From NCBI GenBank assembly GCA_965267335.1, contig OZ253953.1, forward strand, positions 2,728,001-2,792,000: a stretch of DNA of 64,000 bases, given 5' to 3'. The notes beneath the pieces were generated by a model. That model did not search any database and was not told the DNA's origin. It saw only the letters and a program-made list of their open reading frames with translations. How positions within the stretch are numbered: position 1 is the first letter of the stretch; every line of letters begins with the position of its first letter. The DNA comes from G965267335 sp965267335 (GTDB lineage Bacteria > Bacteroidota > Bacteroidia > Cytophagales > JAAEPT01). Below, one piece after another: positions 63,130 to 64,000 of the stretch. The position numbers and the translations under genes were made by a program.

Positions 63130-64000
63130 TTAGTTTTTGGACTGAATTTTAGCCCAATTGTCTCTTAATGTAACCGTTCTGTTAAACACAGGTTGGCCTT
63201 CCTTTGAATATTTACTATCTACACAGAAATACCCTAACCTTTCAAATTGTAGATATGTTCCAACTTCAGCATTCATTAAAGAAGGTTCCAGCTGGCACTT
63301 AGTCAACACTTCTAAAGAATCCGGGTTCAAGGATTCTTTAAAGTCCTTCTCCTTGTCTCCGTCTGGTAATTCTACATTGAATAACCGATCATATTGACGC
63401 ACTTCAGCAGCAAACGAATGCTTTGCACTAACCCAGTGTAAGGTAGCCTTAACTTTTATCCCGCTGGTATCAGATCCACTTTTTGAGTCTTTGTAATAAG
63501 AGCATCTCAATTCTGTAATTTTGCCAGAGTCATTCTTAATAACTTCATCACAGTGTATAATATAGGCATATTTAAGCCTGACATCTCGTCCTGGACCTAA
63601 TCTGAAAAACTTCCTTGGAGGATCTTCCATGAAGTCATTTCTTTCGATATAAATTTCTCTTGAGAAGGGTAATTCTCTGGTTCCTGCTGATTCATCCTCA
63701 GGATTGTTGATTGCAGTAAGCATTTCCTCCTGCTCCTCTGGATAATTAGTGATTACCACTTTTAAGGGATCTAGTACAGCCATTACTCTATTGGCTACCT
63801 TATTAAGGTCTTCACGCACACTGTGCTCTAGAAGTTGTACATCAATAATATTATCCCGCTTTGCGATACCAATTTTATCGCAAAATGTCCTTATAGCTTT
63901 TGGGGTATAGCCTCTCCTCCTGATTCCTGATATAGTGGGCATCCTTGGGTCATCCCAGCCATCAACATAATTACCTTCTACCAGTTCCAGAAGCTTCCTT
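63130..64000 (-). CDS. glnS: Glutaminyl-tRNA synthetase, C-terminal part (cut by window edge)
   Basis: Charges tRNA-Gln with glutamine. The frame runs off the right edge, so the N-terminal half with HIGH and most of the catalytic core is missing; an internal Met at 63942 is not the start. What is seen (290 residues) begins near KLLELVEGNYVDGWDDPRMP, the conserved block before TISGIRRRGYTP, and continues with the anticodon-binding beta-barrels (FMEDPPRKFFRLGPGRDVRL, FERLGYFCVDSKYS, FNRTVTLRDNWAK). A clear terminator follows. Confidence 0.95.
   Translation of the reverse strand, partial: RKLLELVEGNYVDGWDDPRMPTISGIRRRGYTPKAIRTFCDKIGIAKRDNIIDVQLLEHSVREDLNKVANRVMAVLDPLKVVITNYPEEQEEMLTAINNPEDESAGTRELPFSREIYIERNDFMEDPPRKFFRLGPGRDVRLKYAYIIHCDEVIKNDSGKITELRCSYYKDSKSGSDTSGIKVKATLHWVSAKHSFAAEVRQYDRLFNVELPDGDKEKDFKESLNPDSLEVLTKCQLEPSLMNAEVGTYLQFERLGYFCVDSKYSKEGQPVFNRTVTLRDNWAKIQSKN

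Overview
The window reads as a chromosomal segment of a marine-type Bacteroidota, most likely Cytophagales (Reichenbachiella/Marinoscillum/Fulvivirga-like). The reasons are: many secreted proteins carrying type IX secretion (T9SS) sorting domains (both the short 'YPNP' type A and the gliding-motility CHU_C type B), a PorP/SprF protein next to a type B cargo, 7TMR-DISM signalling proteins, a hybrid histidine kinase fused to an AraC regulator, lipoproteins with exported hydrolases, few Shine-Dalgarno sequences, and moderately low G+C. No rRNA, tRNA, CRISPR array, prophage or intact insertion sequence was recognised. Both ends cut genes: an esterase at the left edge and glnS at the right edge.

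Layout. 1-8.4 kb: tail of a T9SS esterase, a GH2 beta-galactosidase lipoprotein, PEP carboxylase (ppc), an unknown exported protein. 8.4-16.4 kb: greB, a Cys-rich T9SS protein, then a 1.26 kb stretch of dead DNA (gene remnant, strong hairpins, short repeats), a lipoprotein with a tiny upstream gene, a lipoprotein carrying a SecD-like head domain, and a CocE-type hydrolase. 16.7-26.1 kb: RCC1-repeat and SGNH-hydrolase T9SS cargoes, a large 7TMR-DISM hybrid kinase-AraC protein, a BASS transporter, yjdM and an RCC1 lipoprotein. 26.3-27.9 kb: a hipBA module with two palindromic operators. 27.9-39.8 kb: giant T9SS surface proteins (DUF285 repeats; a 1685-residue beta-helix protein with its SprF partner), an EamA transporter and a small His-rich lipoprotein. 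39.8-42.4 kb: desaturase, DEAD-box helicase and cold-shock protein in one apparent operon. 42.8-47.6 kb: a MITE-like repeat and two tandem T9SS polysaccharide deacetylases. 47.9-64 kb: a ribbon-helix-helix-like protein with a C-terminal clamp-binding motif, pgeF, GH20 hexosaminidase, metallophosphoesterase, msrA, a hydrolase-TPR lipoprotein, a single-domain response regulator, a 7TMR-DISM receptor fused to a transposase-type zinc ribbon, a hydrolase/DUF2817/methyltransferase operon, a HEAT-like protein, an aldo/keto reductase and glnS.

How it works together. Much of the window is equipment for attacking and binding polysaccharides outside the cell (GH2, GH20, CE4, CE6-like, SGNH, CBM6, Ig and TSP3 modules) and for sensing and controlling it (two 7TMR-DISM proteins with different outputs). 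The strongest candidate for something little described is the 7TMR-DISM/IS1595-type zinc ribbon fusion at 56683-58542, which looks like a membrane-anchored regulator that has recruited the DNA-binding front end of a transposase. Other points of interest are the SecD-head lipoprotein, the clamp-binding small protein, the desaturase whose conserved N-terminus has no normal start codon, and the twin hipBA operators.
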